A stretch of 64,000 nucleotides of DNA from Methylobacterium sp. J-077 (GCF_022829365.1 NZ_JAKSYJ010000137.1:1-64000), one strand, 5' to 3'; positions 36,041 to 49,000 are shown, counted from the first letter of the stretch. Program-made: numbers and translations. Notes: generated by a model not told the origin, from the letters alone.

Positions 36041-36523
36041 TCAGCGCTCCGGCCGGGTCGCCACGGCCGCGATGCCGAGGCGATCCAGGGCGGCGCGCAG
36101 GCCGTCATCGTCGATCGCCGCCACCGCGCGCTTCACCTCGACGGCGCGGGACGGGTCGATGCCGGTGCGCGGCGCCGGCCGCCCGCCGCGGCCGACCCGG
36201 TCCTGCTGCAGCACGATCCGGGAGACGCAGGCCCAACCATAATGCGCGTTGATGCGCTGGATCACCACCGGCGCGAGATGCTGGAGCTCGATGGCGAATA
36301 CGCCTTCGACCCGGACCACGAGCGTCCCGGATTCCGGCGTGTCGGCATCCTTGCGGCGGCGCTTGGGCCATTCGAGCTTCGACGGCCGGCAATAGCGTGC
36401 CAGCCGCTCGCCCACGATCTCCGGCCAGGCGGCCAGGATGTCGGTCGACGCGAAGCCCTGCGCCGCGAAGGCCGGCCCGATGCAGCTCTCGATCAGCTCG
36501 GCCAGCGGTTTGACGCGCGCCAT
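36041..36523 (-). CDS. DUF721 domain-containing protein (DciA-like)
   Basis: A 160-residue protein with the DUF721 domain: PLAELIESCIGPAFAAQGF, ILAAWPEIVGERLARYCRPS and the C-terminal RINAHYGWACVSRIVLQQDR. DUF721 includes DciA, the ancestral loader of the replicative helicase DnaB, and this is the most likely role. The C-terminal tail is variable and partly basic. It is divergent from mutY, an arrangement recurrent in Alphaproteobacteria. Confidence 0.85.
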   Translation of the reverse strand: MARVKPLAELIESCIGPAFAAQGFASTDILAAWPEIVGERLARYCRPSKLEWPKRRRKDADTPESGTLVVRVEGVFAIELQHLAPVVIQRINAHYGWACVSRIVLQQDRVGRGGRPAPRTGIDPSRAVEVKRAVAAIDDDGLRAALDRLGIAAVATRPER

Positions 36524-36651
36524 GATGGTTCGGGCCTCGCCCTTCTCTTGAGTCGCGCGAGGTTAGCGCAGCTTCGTTGACGAAGGGAGCACAGACCCGG
36601 CGTTTCGCGGCCCTATGATCGGCCGGTCCCTCCGAGTATGCAGCGTGGCCC

Positions 36652-37992
36652 ATGCCGACCTGCCCAGCCACGGATTCCGGGTCCGGTCCCGGACCACGCG
36701 CCGACGACCTGCTCGCCTGGTACGACCGGCACCGCCGGGTGCTGCCGTGGCGCGCGCTCGCCGGCGAGGTGCCCGATCCCTACCGGGTCTGGCTCTCCGA
36801 GGTGATGCTCCAGCAGACGACGATCGCGGCGGTGCGGCCGTATTTCGAGCGGTTCCTGACGCGCTTTCCCGATGTCGATGCGCTGGCCGCCGCTCCCGAG
36901 GGGGCGGTGATGTCCGCTTGGGCCGGGCTCGGCTACTATTCCCGGGCGCGCAACCTGCACGCCTGCGCCAAGACCGTCGCCGCCGCGGGCCGCTTTCCCG
37001 ATACGGCCGAGGGCCTGCGCAAGCTCCCGGGCATCGGCGCCTACACGGCCGGGGCGATCGCCGCGATCGCGTTCGAGCGGGCGGAGGCCGCGGTCGACGG
37101 CAACGTCGAGCGGGTGCTGAGCCGGGTCTTCGCCGTGGAAGCGCCGCTGCCCGGCAGCCGCCCGGAGATCCGCCGGCTGACGCAAAGCTTGGTGCCGCAC
37201 GACCGGCCCGGCGATTTCGCCCAGGCGCTCATGGATCTCGGCGCGACGATCTGCACGCCCAAGCGCCCCGCCTGCGCGCTCTGCCCGTGGATGCTGCCCT
37301 GTCAGGCCCGGGCGCTCGGCACGCAGGACACGTTCCCGCGCAAGATCAAGCTGGCCAAGGGGGCGCTCCGGCGCGGCGCGGCCTTCGTGGCGATCCGCAC
37401 CGGCGACGAGGCGGTGCTGCTGCGGACGCGTGCGCCCGAAGGGCTGCTCGGCAACATGGCCGAGCCGCCCGGCAGCGCCTGGGAGCCGGATTACGACGTG
37501 GCTTCGGCCCTGCTGGACGCGCCCCTCGACGCCCGCTGGAAGCGCCTGCCGGGCCTCGTCCGCCACGGCTTCACGCATTTCCCACTGGAGCTGACGGTGT
37601 TCTCGGCCCGGGTCGCGCTCTCGACCCCGACGCCCCCGGGCATGCGCTTCACCCCGCGCGCCGCGCTGGACGACGAGCCGCTGCCCGGCCTGATGCGCAA
37701 GGTGCTGGCCCACGCCTTCGATCCGAAGCCGGAGCCCGAGAAAAAGCCCCGCGGCCGCCCGAAGAAGGAGCCGCCGCCGATGCCGCTGCTCGCGGCCATG
37801 GAGGCGCCGATCACCATGGAGGATCCGGAGCCGCGGCCGAGCGTGCGCGCAGTCCCCAAGCCCCGGCCGAAACCGGCGCCGGAGCCGCCTCCGGACACGG
37901 ACGAGTTTTTGGATAACGAGCCCGAGGCGCCCGTTGCGCCAGCGCGCGCCCGGTCAACACCGCGCCGGCCGGGCGCGGCGCGGCGTCGCTAG
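36652..37992 (+). CDS. mutY: MutY, A/G-specific adenine glycosylase with an AT-hook tail
   Basis: A 446-residue base-excision enzyme that removes adenine mispaired with 8-oxoguanine. Catalytic Glu is E50 in WLSEVMLQQT, the helix-hairpin-helix is LPGIGAYTAG (125-134) and the catalytic Asp is D149. The Fe-S cluster ligands are C201, C208, C211 and C217 (C-x6-C-x2-C-x5-C). A NUDIX-like recognition domain follows (about 240-355). Beyond it is a Pro/Ala/Lys-rich tail of about 90 residues, not needed for MutY activity, with KKPRGRPKK at 364-372, a textbook AT-hook. MutY depends on Fe-S supply. Confidence 0.95.
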   Translation: MPTCPATDSGSGPGPRADDLLAWYDRHRRVLPWRALAGEVPDPYRVWLSEVMLQQTTIAAVRPYFERFLTRFPDVDALAAAPEGAVMSAWAGLGYYSRARNLHACAKTVAAAGRFPDTAEGLRKLPGIGAYTAGAIAAIAFERAEAAVDGNVERVLSRVFAVEAPLPGSRPEIRRLTQSLVPHDRPGDFAQALMDLGATICTPKRPACALCPWMLPCQARALGTQDTFPRKIKLAKGALRRGAAFVAIRTGDEAVLLRTRAPEGLLGNMAEPPGSAWEPDYDVASALLDAPLDARWKRLPGLVRHGFTHFPLELTVFSARVALSTPTPPGMRFTPRAALDDEPLPGLMRKVLAHAFDPKPEPEKKPRGRPKKEPPPMPLLAAMEAPITMEDPEPRPSVRAVPKPRPKPAPEPPPDTDEFLDNEPEAPVAPARARSTPRRPGAARRR

Positions 37993-38115
37993 ATCCAAAG
38001 GGAGCGGGTTCCCAAAGGGCGAGCCCTTTGGTGGGGTTTGGGGCGAAGCCCCAAGCCACTCGCAGGGCTCCGCCCTGCACCCGCCAAAGGGCTGGGCCCT
38101 TCGGGATCCCGTGAC
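37992..38115. repeat. GC-rich palindromic intergenic repeat (CCAAAGGGC family), copy 2
   Basis: CCAAAGGGC (38012-38020) faces GCCCTTTGG (38023-38031), followed by the hairpins TTGGGGC/GCCCCAA and GCAGGGC/GCCCTGC, and a final imperfect CCAAAGGG/CCCTTCGG. Same family as 1577-1680. It fills the gap between convergent mutY and ccrM, so a transcription-termination role for both is plausible. Confidence 0.75.
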
Positions 38116-38130
38116 GGACACGGGAACGGC

Positions 38131-39894
<1,764 letters not shown>

Positions 39895-40245
39895 ATGACA
39901 TCTGGTTTCGGTAAGTTCGTGGCCTCCGTTGGAATGCTGTCTGCCATCGTCGGAACGACCCTCCCGGCTGCCGCCCAGAGCGGCGCGGCCTCCTGGTACG
40001 GGAGCGGCCATCGCACCGCGAACGGCGAGCGTTTCAACCCCAACGGACTGACCGCTGCCCATCGCAGCCTGCCGTTCGGAACCCGCGTCCGCGTCGAGAA
40101 CCGCCGGACCGGCCGCTCGGTGGTGGTGCGGATCAACGACCGCGGCCCCTTCGTGCGCGGCCGGATCATCGATCTCTCGCGGGGGTCGGCCCGTGCCCTC
40201 GGCATGGGCGGCACGAGCTACGTCTCGCTCCAGGTCCTGAACTGA
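39895..40245 (+). CDS. rlpA: RlpA-like septal ring lytic transglycosylase
   Basis: A 116-residue secreted protein that is essentially a signal peptide plus one double-psi beta-barrel. The signal is [20 protein letters not shown] then TTLPAAAQ. The mature domain begins [20 protein letters not shown] and contains [40 protein letters not shown] and the Asp pair of RlpA-type enzymes, which cleave glycan strands lacking peptides. There is no SPOR domain, so targeting to the septum is not evident. The gene is monocistronic. Confidence 0.9.
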   Translation: MTSGFGKFVASVGMLSAIVGTTLPAAAQSGAASWYGSGHRTANGERFNPNGLTAAHRSLPFGTRVRVENRRTGRSVVVRINDRGPFVRGRIIDLSRGSARALGMGGTSYVSLQVLN

Positions 40246-40364
40246 GCGTCCGGGACTGACGGCTTCCCGGCCGAACGAGTCCTGAAGCCGTGCGGCCTCC
40301 CGACGTTGTCTGCGGCCTCGGGAGGCCCCATGTGCTGCGAAAGCAGCCCGGATCCCGCCGCCCC

Positions 40365-40679
40365 ATGCCCAAACCCCTGATCGTCGACATCCCGCACGAC
40401 CTCGGCCGCGACGAGGCCAAGCGGCGCCTCGAACACGGCACCGACCAGGCGCGAGCCTTCCTGGCCAAGAGCGGCGTGACGGTCGACCAGCTCGCCTGGA
40501 CCGGCGACCGCCTCGATTTCGGCGTCTCGGCCATGACCCAGAAGATCGGCGGCACGATCGATGTCGGCCCTGAGAGTGTGCGCCTCGAGGTGAAGCTGCC
40601 GTTCCTGCTCGCCCTGTTCGCCGAGAAGATCCAGAAGGTCGCGAGCAAGGAAGGCAATCTCCTGCTCACCAAAAAGTAG
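40365..40679 (+). CDS. Polyhydroxyalkanoic acid system family protein
   Basis: A 104-residue protein matching the short PHA-system (PHA_gran_rgn) family: MPKPLIVDIPHDLGRDEAKR near the N-terminus and WTGDRLDFGVSAMTQKIGGT with LPFLLALFAEKIQKVASKEG at the C-terminus. Such proteins occur near polyhydroxybutyrate genes in some genomes, but no PHA gene is near here, so the role is uncertain. The start is the ATG at 40365, since the upstream frame lacks coding features. Confidence 0.85.
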   Translation: MPKPLIVDIPHDLGRDEAKRRLEHGTDQARAFLAKSGVTVDQLAWTGDRLDFGVSAMTQKIGGTIDVGPESVRLEVKLPFLLALFAEKIQKVASKEGNLLLTKK

Positions 40680-40759
40680 CGCTCCGGAACTCCGGCCGCA
40701 CACCCCCGTTGCTGCCCGAACGGTGCGGGACAGCACCGCGGACTCTCTGGAGGATAAGC

Positions 40760-40996
40760 GTGCCGGACTTCACCCTCGCCGACCCGGGCCAAGTGCCGGA
40801 AATCCCGCCGCAGCCGACACCCGCACCGGATACGCCGTACGATCCCCCGCAGGTCCCGACGCAGCCGCCCGGCCCGGAGATCCCCGGCAACACTCCGGCC
40901 GAGGCGCCGGGCATCCAGCCGCCGGAAATCCCGGTGAACGATCCCGGCGCGCCGGAGATCAGCCCGCCCACCGGGCCGGCCAACCCGATCGCCTGA
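40760..40996 (+). CDS. Small proline-rich protein
   Basis: A 78-residue protein made mostly of Pro, Glu, Ala and Gly (PEIPPQPTPAPDTPYDPPQV and so on), with no hydrophobic segment or signal. I set the start at the GTG of 40760 (VPDFTLADPG), since GGAGG lies about five bases before it and the upstream frame from 40709 does not. Probably disordered. It sits between the PHA-system gene and the ABC-F gene, all on the plus strand. Confidence 0.6.
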   Translation: MPDFTLADPGQVPEIPPQPTPAPDTPYDPPQVPTQPPGPEIPGNTPAEAPGIQPPEIPVNDPGAPEISPPTGPANPIA

Positions 40997-41051
40997 GTGA
41001 CGGGGGGCAGCCCGGTTTGAACCGGACGCCCGGCACTGCCATAAGCCCGGC

Positions 41052-42854
41052 ATGGCCGCTCCCCCGCTTCTGACCCTCCAGGATGTCGCGCTCACCTTTG
41101 GCGGCACGCCGCTGATCAACCGCGCCGACCTGACCATCTCCCCCGGCGAGCGCACCTGCCTCGTCGGTCGGAACGGGTCGGGCAAGTCGACCCTGATGAA
41201 GATCGCCGCCGGCCTGGTCGAGCCGGACAAGGGGCGGCTGTTCGTCCAGCCCGGCACCACGATCCGCTACCTGGCACAGGAGCCGGATTTCTCCGGGTTT
41301 TCCAACACCTTGGACTTCGTCGAGGCCGGCCTGCCGCCGGGCGAATCCGCCCATCGGGCGCGGTACCTGCTGGAAAGCCTCGGCATGACCGGGGCCGAGG
41401 ATCCGAAAAAGCTCTCGGGCGGCGAGGGGCGGCGCGCCGCGCTCGCCCAGGCGCTCGCCCCCGAGCCGGACGTGCTGCTTCTGGATGAGCCGACCAACCA
41501 TCTCGACCTGCCGGCGATCGAGTGGCTCGAAGCGGAGTTGCGCGGCACCCGCGCGGCGATGGTCCTGATCAGCCACGACCGGCGGTTTCTCTCCGCGTTA
41601 TCGCGGGCCACGATCTGGCTAGACCGCGGAGAAACGCGACGGATCGAGCAGGGCTTCTCCAACTTCGAGGCTTGGCGCGACGCGTTCTTCGAGGAGGAGG
41701 AGCGCGACCAGCACAAGCTCGACCGCAAGATCGCCGCCGAGGAGCACTGGCTGCGCTACGGCGTCACCGCACGCCGCAAGCGAAACGTCCGTCGCCTCGG
41801 CAACTTGCACGAGCTGCGCCAGAATCGCCGCGAGGTCCGCCGCCCGGTGGGGAGCGTCAGCATGAACGCCTCCGACGCCGAGTCCTCCGGCAGCCTCGTG
41901 GTCGAGGCCCGGGACATCACCAAATCCTACGGCGAGCGGACCATCGTGGACGGGTTGTCCCTGCGGGTGATGCGCGGCGACCGGCTGGGCATCGTCGGGG
42001 CCAACGGCGCCGGCAAGTCGACGCTGATCAACCTGCTGATGGGCCGGCTCGCCCCCGATTCGGGGCAGGTCGTGCTCGGCACCAACCTTTTGCCGGTGGT
42101 GCTCGACCAGGCGCGGGCGACCCTGGAGCCCGGGATGACCGTCACCGAGGTGCTCACCGGCGGCAGCGGCGACAGCGTCACGGTGAACGGCCAGAGCCGC
42201 CACGTCATCGGCTACCTCAAGGACTTCCTGTTCAGCCCCGAGCAGGCCCGGACCCCGGTCTCGGTGCTGTCCGGCGGCGAGCGCAACCGCCTGTTGATCG
42301 CCCGCGCGCTGGCGCAACCGGCCAACTTGCTGGTGCTCGACGAGCCGACCAACGACCTCGACCTCGAGACCCTGGACCTGCTCCAGGAGATGCTCGGCGA
42401 CTACCAGGGCACGCTGATCCTGGTGAGCCACGACCGCGACTTCCTCGACCGGGTGGCCGGCAGCGTGCTGGTCTCCGAGGGCGCCGGCCGCTGGGTCGAA
42501 TATGCCGGCGGCTACAGCGACATGCTGGTCCAGCGCGGGCAGGGCGTCGAGGCGCGCACCGTCGCCACGAAGAAGGAACCGCGCGAGCGCAACGCCGCCG
42601 CCGCCACATCCCAGCCGGCCCAGAAACCGAAACTCGGCTTCAAGGACCAGCACGAGTTGAAGACGCTGCCGGCCCGCATGGAGAAGCTGGAGGCGGCGAT
42701 CGCCCAGCTCAAGGCGATCCTGGCGGATGCCGACCTCTACGCCCGCGACCCGGCCCGGTTCGACAAGGCCACCGCCATGCTGGCCCAGGCCGAGACCGAG
42801 CTGTCGCAGGCGGAGGACCGGTGGCTGGAGCTGGAGATGCTGCAGGCGGGGTGA
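41052..42854 (+). CDS. uup: ABC-F family ATPase (Uup-like)
   Basis: A 600-residue soluble protein with two ATPase domains. Domain 1 has Walker A GRNGSGKST and LSGGEGRRAALAQAL with LLLDEPTNHLDLPAIEWLE. Domain 2 has [24 protein letters not shown] and LVLDEPTNDLDLETLDLL. The linker between them is the PtIM-type arm, RKRNVRRLGNLHELRQNRRE. A C-terminal coiled coil (about 520-600) follows KPKLGFKDQHELKTLPARME, characteristic of Uup, which acts on branched DNA and ribosomes. It has no membrane partner. Confidence 0.92.
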   Translation: MAAPPLLTLQDVALTFGGTPLINRADLTISPGERTCLVGRNGSGKSTLMKIAAGLVEPDKGRLFVQPGTTIRYLAQEPDFSGFSNTLDFVEAGLPPGESAHRARYLLESLGMTGAEDPKKLSGGEGRRAALAQALAPEPDVLLLDEPTNHLDLPAIEWLEAELRGTRAAMVLISHDRRFLSALSRATIWLDRGETRRIEQGFSNFEAWRDAFFEEEERDQHKLDRKIAAEEHWLRYGVTARRKRNVRRLGNLHELRQNRREVRRPVGSVSMNASDAESSGSLVVEARDITKSYGERTIVDGLSLRVMRGDRLGIVGANGAGKSTLINLLMGRLAPDSGQVVLGTNLLPVVLDQARATLEPGMTVTEVLTGGSGDSVTVNGQSRHVIGYLKDFLFSPEQARTPVSVLSGGERNRLLIARALAQPANLLVLDEPTNDLDLETLDLLQEMLGDYQGTLILVSHDRDFLDRVAGSVLVSEGAGRWVEYAGGYSDMLVQRGQGVEARTVATKKEPRERNAAAATSQPAQKPKLGFKDQHELKTLPARMEKLEAAIAQLKAILADADLYARDPARFDKATAMLAQAETELSQAEDRWLELEMLQAG

Positions 42855-42957
42855 CGCCGGCCCTTGACGGATCATAGGAAATATGTCTTATACGGTCTCC
42901 GCGGGCTCGATCCCGCGGGGCCGCAACGATCGCGAACCGACCGGAACGGATGATCGC

Positions 42958-44448
<1,491 letters not shown>

Positions 44449-44576
44449 CGCAGGGGCACGCGCGCACCCCGATCGCGCTTTCGCCAAGAGCCGTGCGAGC
44501 AAATCGGGGTGGTCCCGTATGTTTTCCCAGCTTTTGTGGTGCTAGCATTCGACTCGGACCAGCAGGGGAATCGGCG

Positions 44577-45116
44577 ATGGCGATCATTGGCGGACACAAG
44601 CCCGGTCAATTCGGCCTATCCGTGCTGGTCCAGGACGTGGCGGCGGCGGCGAACTTCTATCGGACGGTTCTAGGCGCCGAAGAAACGGCTCGCACAACGC
44701 TGGACGAGCCGATCCACGGCCTCGCGCGCGGGATCGTCACCGCCATCGAGATGCGCCTCGGCGATGTGCATCTCTGCGTCGGACTGGAAAATCCGCGTTG
44801 GTCGGAAGCCCCCCGCCGGGATTGGCCGCGTGCGCCGCATTCCGCCGGGACCACGACGGCCCTTTTCTCCCTCTACGTCTCCGACGTGGATGACGCGATC
44901 TCCCGGGCTTTGGAAGCGGGCGCGCGGCTGTATAGCGAGGGGTCTGCCGTCGAGGACGCCTACTGGGGCGACCGTGTCGGCCAGTTCGTGGATCCCTTCG
45001 GCCATGTGTGGCGTCTCATGACGGCTCGGGAAGCGGTCGCCCGCGAGGATTTGTCGGCTCGGGTCGCTGCGTTACGGGCATCGCACCACGAGACTCGGCC
45101 GGGCCGACACGCTTGA
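44577..45116 (+). CDS. VOC family (glyoxalase/PhnB-like) protein
   Basis: A 179-residue protein of the vicinal oxygen chelate superfamily. It starts MAIIGGHKPGQFGLSVLVQD, with AGGGG before the ATG at 44577. Core elements are AAANFYRTVLGAEETART, ALFSLYVSDVDDAISRALEA and YWGDRVGQFVDPFGHVWRL, a PhnB-type signature. The metal ligands cannot be fixed from sequence alone, and the substrate is unknown. The C-terminal 30 residues are a basic extension. Confidence 0.85.
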   Translation: MAIIGGHKPGQFGLSVLVQDVAAAANFYRTVLGAEETARTTLDEPIHGLARGIVTAIEMRLGDVHLCVGLENPRWSEAPRRDWPRAPHSAGTTTALFSLYVSDVDDAISRALEAGARLYSEGSAVEDAYWGDRVGQFVDPFGHVWRLMTAREAVAREDLSARVAALRASHHETRPGRHA

Positions 45117-45264
45117 TCTCTCGATGGCTTGGGTAAATTCATCGAGGTGCGATGGGAGGTCCCCAGTTATGGTGTGCGCTCTCCCTCTCGGGGTAGAGCT
45201 ATCGCATTCCGAAGCGCGCCACTCTTGAAGGCTGTGGGAGGTCACCGGCCCCTATCACCCTCCT

Positions 45265-45377
45265 TGTCATCCCGGGGCCGCGAAGCGGAACCCGAGATCC
45301 ATAGCCGCTGACAGACCAAAGACTCGCACCATCGGAGGCTCGGGATTCCGGGCTCGCCCACGGCGCGCCGGAAAGAC
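45265..45377. repeat. 113-bp MITE-like repeat with TGTCATCCCGGGG end, copy 1
   Basis: Starts TGTCATCCCGGGGCCGCGAA and ends GCGCCGGAAAGACA, giving imperfect terminal inverted repeats (TGTCATCC-CGG against CCG-GAAAGACA). The centre pairs GATCC-type and GGATTCCGGGCTCG segments. A second copy lies at 63463-63576 with a similar start and centre. The rest of the 45117-45513 interval holds nothing I can support. Confidence 0.7.
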
Positions 45378-45513
45378 AAGCTGATTTATCGCGCTGGCGT
45401 TGCGGCTCGGATGGATCGGAAAAGTCGCAGCCTGTTCGAGCAGGGTTTGCTGACATGCGCTTGCACGGCCGAGAGGTGAGGAAGAAACGCCCGCTTCGGT
45501 AGATCGCCGCCCC

Positions 45514-48500
45514 CTACAACTCCAGCACATCCACCGCGTCCCCCAATCGATCCCTTGCGATCTCGGCCACGTGGCGATGGTGGGTGAACAGGATCGGCTG
45601 GACGCTGGCGCCGATCTCCGCGAGCGCGTCGAGGCCGTAGCCAGTACGGGCCTCGTCGAACGTTGAAAACAGATCGTCGCCGATGAACGGCGCCGGCTCG
45701 GCGCGGCCGGCGTAGTCTTCCAGGTAGGCCAGGCGCAGGGCGAGGTAGAGCTGGTCGCGGGTGCCCTCGCTGAGCGCCTCGATCCCGACCAGCCCGCCGC
45801 CCGCACGCTGGCCGGCGAGCTTGGGGGTGTCGGCCTCGTCGTAGGTCTGGGCGAGGCCGGTGAAGGCGCCGCCGGTGAGCGCGCGGAACAGGGCGCCGGC
45901 GCGGGCCACCAGGGGATCCTGCTGCCCGGCCCGGTGCCGGGCCACCGCCTGGCCGAGCATCAGGCCGGCGAGCCGCAGCACCGCCCAGGAGCGGGACGCG
46001 GCCTGAAGGTCGGCTTCCGCCGCCTTGCGCTCGGCGGCGGCCAGCTCGGCGCCGCTGCCGCCTTCGAGCTCGGCCCGGCGCCGCTCGGCCCGGTCCCGGT
46101 CGGCGAAGATGACTTGGCCGCGCTCGGCCTGCTCCTCGGCCTCCATGGCGAGCCGGGCCAGTTCCGCCTCCACGGCCTCAGGGGGCAGGGCGTCGAGGCC
46201 GGCGCGGATCTCGGATTCGGGCAGGCCGTCGGCGGCCCCGGCGAGGCTGCCGCGCAGCCGGAGCCGCTCGGCTCGGAGCGTCTCCCGGGCACTCAGCCGG
46301 CCGAATATGTCTTCGATGGCGGCCGTCTGCGCCTCGGCCAGATCCGGCATGGTCTCGGCGACCTGGCGGGTCAGGTCCGTCCGGGCGGCGTCGCGCAGGC
46401 CGATGGCGATACGCAGGGCGGCCTCGGCCTCCTCCAGGCGCCGGTCCAGCTCGGCCCGGCGCGCCTCCCGGGCCTGGGCCGCGACCAGGCGGGCATGCAG
46501 GGTGCGGATCGCGCCGGTGGGCGGCGTGTCGGCGAGGTCCGGGGCGAGGGCGTCGACCAGGGCCGCTGCGCCGACCCGGAACGCCTCCCTGTCGCGCCGG
46601 AGACCGGCCGCCCGGCGCTGCAGATCTGCCCGGGCCGTGAGGCGGTCGGGCACCGCGCGCCAGGCTTCGAGGGCGCTCTCGGCTTCCTCGGGCCGGGCGC
46701 TGGCGGCGAGGCCGAGGGGAAGCAGCGCCTCCGCCCATTCGGCCTGCCAGGCGGCCCGGCGCGAAGCAGTCTCGGCCAGAGCCGCGTCCAGCCTTTCCGC
46801 GGTCGCTGCGGCGGCGCGCAGCAGGCCGCCGGTCTGAAGATTCGCCTCCCAGCGGCTCGCCAGGGTGGCGACCCGCGCTTCGAGCCGCTCGAAGGCCCGG
46901 CCGATATCACCATCCGGAGCCGGTTCGAGCCCGGCACGGTTGAACAGATCGGCCAGCGGCGCCCGGGCGGATTCGATCCGGATCTGCAGATGGTCCCGCT
47001 CGATCCGCTGCTCGGCCAGCCGCTGCTCGGCCTCGATCAGGTTCTCGGTCTCGGCGAGCCAGGCCGCCATCTCGGCCGGGGGACCGGGCACGAGGCCGGC
47101 GGGCTGCCAGGCCTCACGCCAGGCGGCCTCGCCCTCGTCGATCTCGTCGGCGATCCCGGCGAGCATCTGCTCGGCCGCCGCGAGCGCCGCATCCTCGGCG
47201 GCGAGACGGTCGAGATCGGCCGCGTGAGCCGCGACCCTTGCGGCGTCCGTGGCGCGCTCGTCCGCGAGGCGGTCCGCCTCGAACAGGGCGCGTTCGTAGG
47301 CGGCAAGGGTGCCGGGCTCGGTGATCCGGCCGGCCGCGAGGGCGTCGCGCAGGGGCATGAAGGCGACGTCGCGCGCGGCCCGCACGGACTCGAGCCGATC
47401 CTGGGTGGCGATCGGCCGGCCGGCCTCGTGCTCGCGCAGGCGGGTGCGGGTGGCGTCGGCCCGGGCGCGGGCCGCGTCCCGGCGGTCGGCGGCGCGCTCC
47501 TGCTCGCGCCGCTTGCCGTCGAGCAGGCCGCGATAGCGCGCGACGGTGTCGGCTTTGGGCAGCGGCATCCGGGCGAGCGCCGCGGTGTCGGCCACCGGCG
47601 GCGACAGACGCGCCGCCTGGTTGCGCAGCAGCGCCGTCTCCCGGCGGATCGCGGTGTCCATGGCCTCGTGGGCGGTGAGGCGCTCGTGCAGCCTGGCGAG
47701 CGGCTTCAGGGCCTCACGGAGCGGCGTCGGATCGTGGGTTGCGCCGGCGGCCTCGACCTCCCGGGCCAGCCGGTCGCGCTCGGCCCGGGCCGCGGCGGCG
47801 TCCCGGGCGAGCTGGTCCTCCGTGGCGGCGAGCGTCCTGCCGTCGCGGATCAGCCGCTCGACCCGGGCGCGGGCGGCGTCGGTGGGCTGGTTCGCCTCAA
47901 GGGCCGTGAGATCCGGGGCGCCGATCCGGGTGCGCAGGCGTTCCAGGTCGAGCCCGACCTTGTGGGCGTCGCCCTCGATCCGGGGCAGGTCGATGCCGCC
48001 CTTCTCGAACTCCCTGGTGCCGCTGAACGCCGCCAGGATCTCGTCGGCCCGCAGGATCAGCCCCGGCTCGACCGGCACGGATTCGGCCTCGCCACGCGCC
48101 CGGGCGAGGGCGGTATCAGCGCGCGCCGCCTCGGCCTCGGCCGTGCGGCAGCGTTCGAGGGCGGCGCCCAGGCGCTCGATCCAGGCGGCATCCGCCTCGG
48201 CGAGGCCGGCGTGGGCGGCGATCCGGTCGTCCAGGGCGTCGATCTCGGCGACGATCGGCCGGGCGCGCTTCAGACGCTCCAGCCGGGCGCGCTCGGTGGC
48301 CACGCGCTCGCGCTCGGCCCGGAGCGCGTCGAGCTGCTGGGCGGCCGCGGCGATCTCGTCGTTGAGCGCGCGCCAGTCGCCGGCGCGCAGGCCCTTCTCG
48401 CGGATCGCCTTGCGGGCGGTCTCGTGCCGCTCCAGCGCCTGGTAGAAGGTCCGGTGCTTGGCCTGGCGGGGCGCGAAGATGCCGTCGGCTTCCGCGTCGA

Positions 48501-48990
48501 GGGCGGCCTGCAGCTCGGTGAGGCCGCGCAACCCGGAGCCCGCCGCGAACAGGCTGGCACCGACCTCGCCCTCGACATCCACCATCTCGCGCCCGCCGGC
48601 CCGCAGGCTGCCGGCATCGAGGCCGAAGGCGCGGCAGAACACGGTGCGGGAGATGCCGCCGAGGAACGGCGCAAGGGCGTCGTCGGGCAGCGGCGCCTCG
48701 GCGGCGTCGATCAGGGTCCGGGTGTTGCCCTTGCGGCGGCGGAACGCCAGGCGGCGCCCGTCGGCGGCCTCGACCTCGGCGCCGAGGCGCAGGAGCGGCA
48801 TGTCGTGCAGGAAGGCGTAGCGGGTGGTCTTCTCGAAGCCGAACAGCAGGTCGGTGACCGCCGCGAGCGCGGTGCTCTTGCCGGCCTCGTTGGCGCCCAG
48901 CACCACGTGCAGGCGGGCCTCGGGCCGGAAGGTCACGGTCCGGTCGGTGAAGGCGCCGTAGCGCTCCAGGGCGAGGCGGATCAGCCGCAT
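45514..48990 (-). CDS. YhaN/SbcC-like AAA family ATPase
   Basis: A 1158-residue Rad50/SMC-like protein. The Walker A motif is LGANEAGKSTAL (G32-S39). The central 700-800 residues are rich in Ala, Arg and Glu with heptad-like patterning (RAAAEAE, ARVERLIRDG), the coiled-coil arms. The C-terminal lobe contains ALSEGTRDQLYLALRLAYLE, the ABC-type signature, and PFIGDDLFSTFDEARTGYGL, Walker B with its D-loop. EALSEGTRDQ and the absence of a zinc hook motif C-x-x-C favour the YhaN group over classical SbcC. Its partner nuclease ends 10 bp upstream, so the two form an operon for DNA end processing. Confidence 0.9.
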   Translation of the reverse strand: MRLIRLALERYGAFTDRTVTFRPEARLHVVLGANEAGKSTALAAVTDLLFGFEKTTRYAFLHDMPLLRLGAEVEAADGRRLAFRRRKGNTRTLIDAAEAPLPDDALAPFLGGISRTVFCRAFGLDAGSLRAGGREMVDVEGEVGASLFAAGSGLRGLTELQAALDAEADGIFAPRQAKHRTFYQALERHETARKAIREKGLRAGDWRALNDEIAAAAQQLDALRAERERVATERARLERLKRARPIVAEIDALDDRIAAHAGLAEADAAWIERLGAALERCRTAEAEAARADTALARARGEAESVPVEPGLILRADEILAAFSGTREFEKGGIDLPRIEGDAHKVGLDLERLRTRIGAPDLTALEANQPTDAARARVERLIRDGRTLAATEDQLARDAAAARAERDRLAREVEAAGATHDPTPLREALKPLARLHERLTAHEAMDTAIRRETALLRNQAARLSPPVADTAALARMPLPKADTVARYRGLLDGKRREQERAADRRDAARARADATRTRLREHEAGRPIATQDRLESVRAARDVAFMPLRDALAAGRITEPGTLAAYERALFEADRLADERATDAARVAAHAADLDRLAAEDAALAAAEQMLAGIADEIDEGEAAWREAWQPAGLVPGPPAEMAAWLAETENLIEAEQRLAEQRIERDHLQIRIESARAPLADLFNRAGLEPAPDGDIGRAFERLEARVATLASRWEANLQTGGLLRAAAATAERLDAALAETASRRAAWQAEWAEALLPLGLAASARPEEAESALEAWRAVPDRLTARADLQRRAAGLRRDREAFRVGAAALVDALAPDLADTPPTGAIRTLHARLVAAQAREARRAELDRRLEEAEAALRIAIGLRDAARTDLTRQVAETMPDLAEAQTAAIEDIFGRLSARETLRAERLRLRGSLAGAADGLPESEIRAGLDALPPEAVEAELARLAMEAEEQAERGQVIFADRDRAERRRAELEGGSGAELAAAERKAAEADLQAASRSWAVLRLAGLMLGQAVARHRAGQQDPLVARAGALFRALTGGAFTGLAQTYDEADTPKLAGQRAGGGLVGIEALSEGTRDQLYLALRLAYLEDYAGRAEPAPFIGDDLFSTFDEARTGYGLDALAEIGASVQPILFTHHRHVAEIARDRLGDAVDVLEL

Positions 48991-49000
48991 TGTGCGCGCC

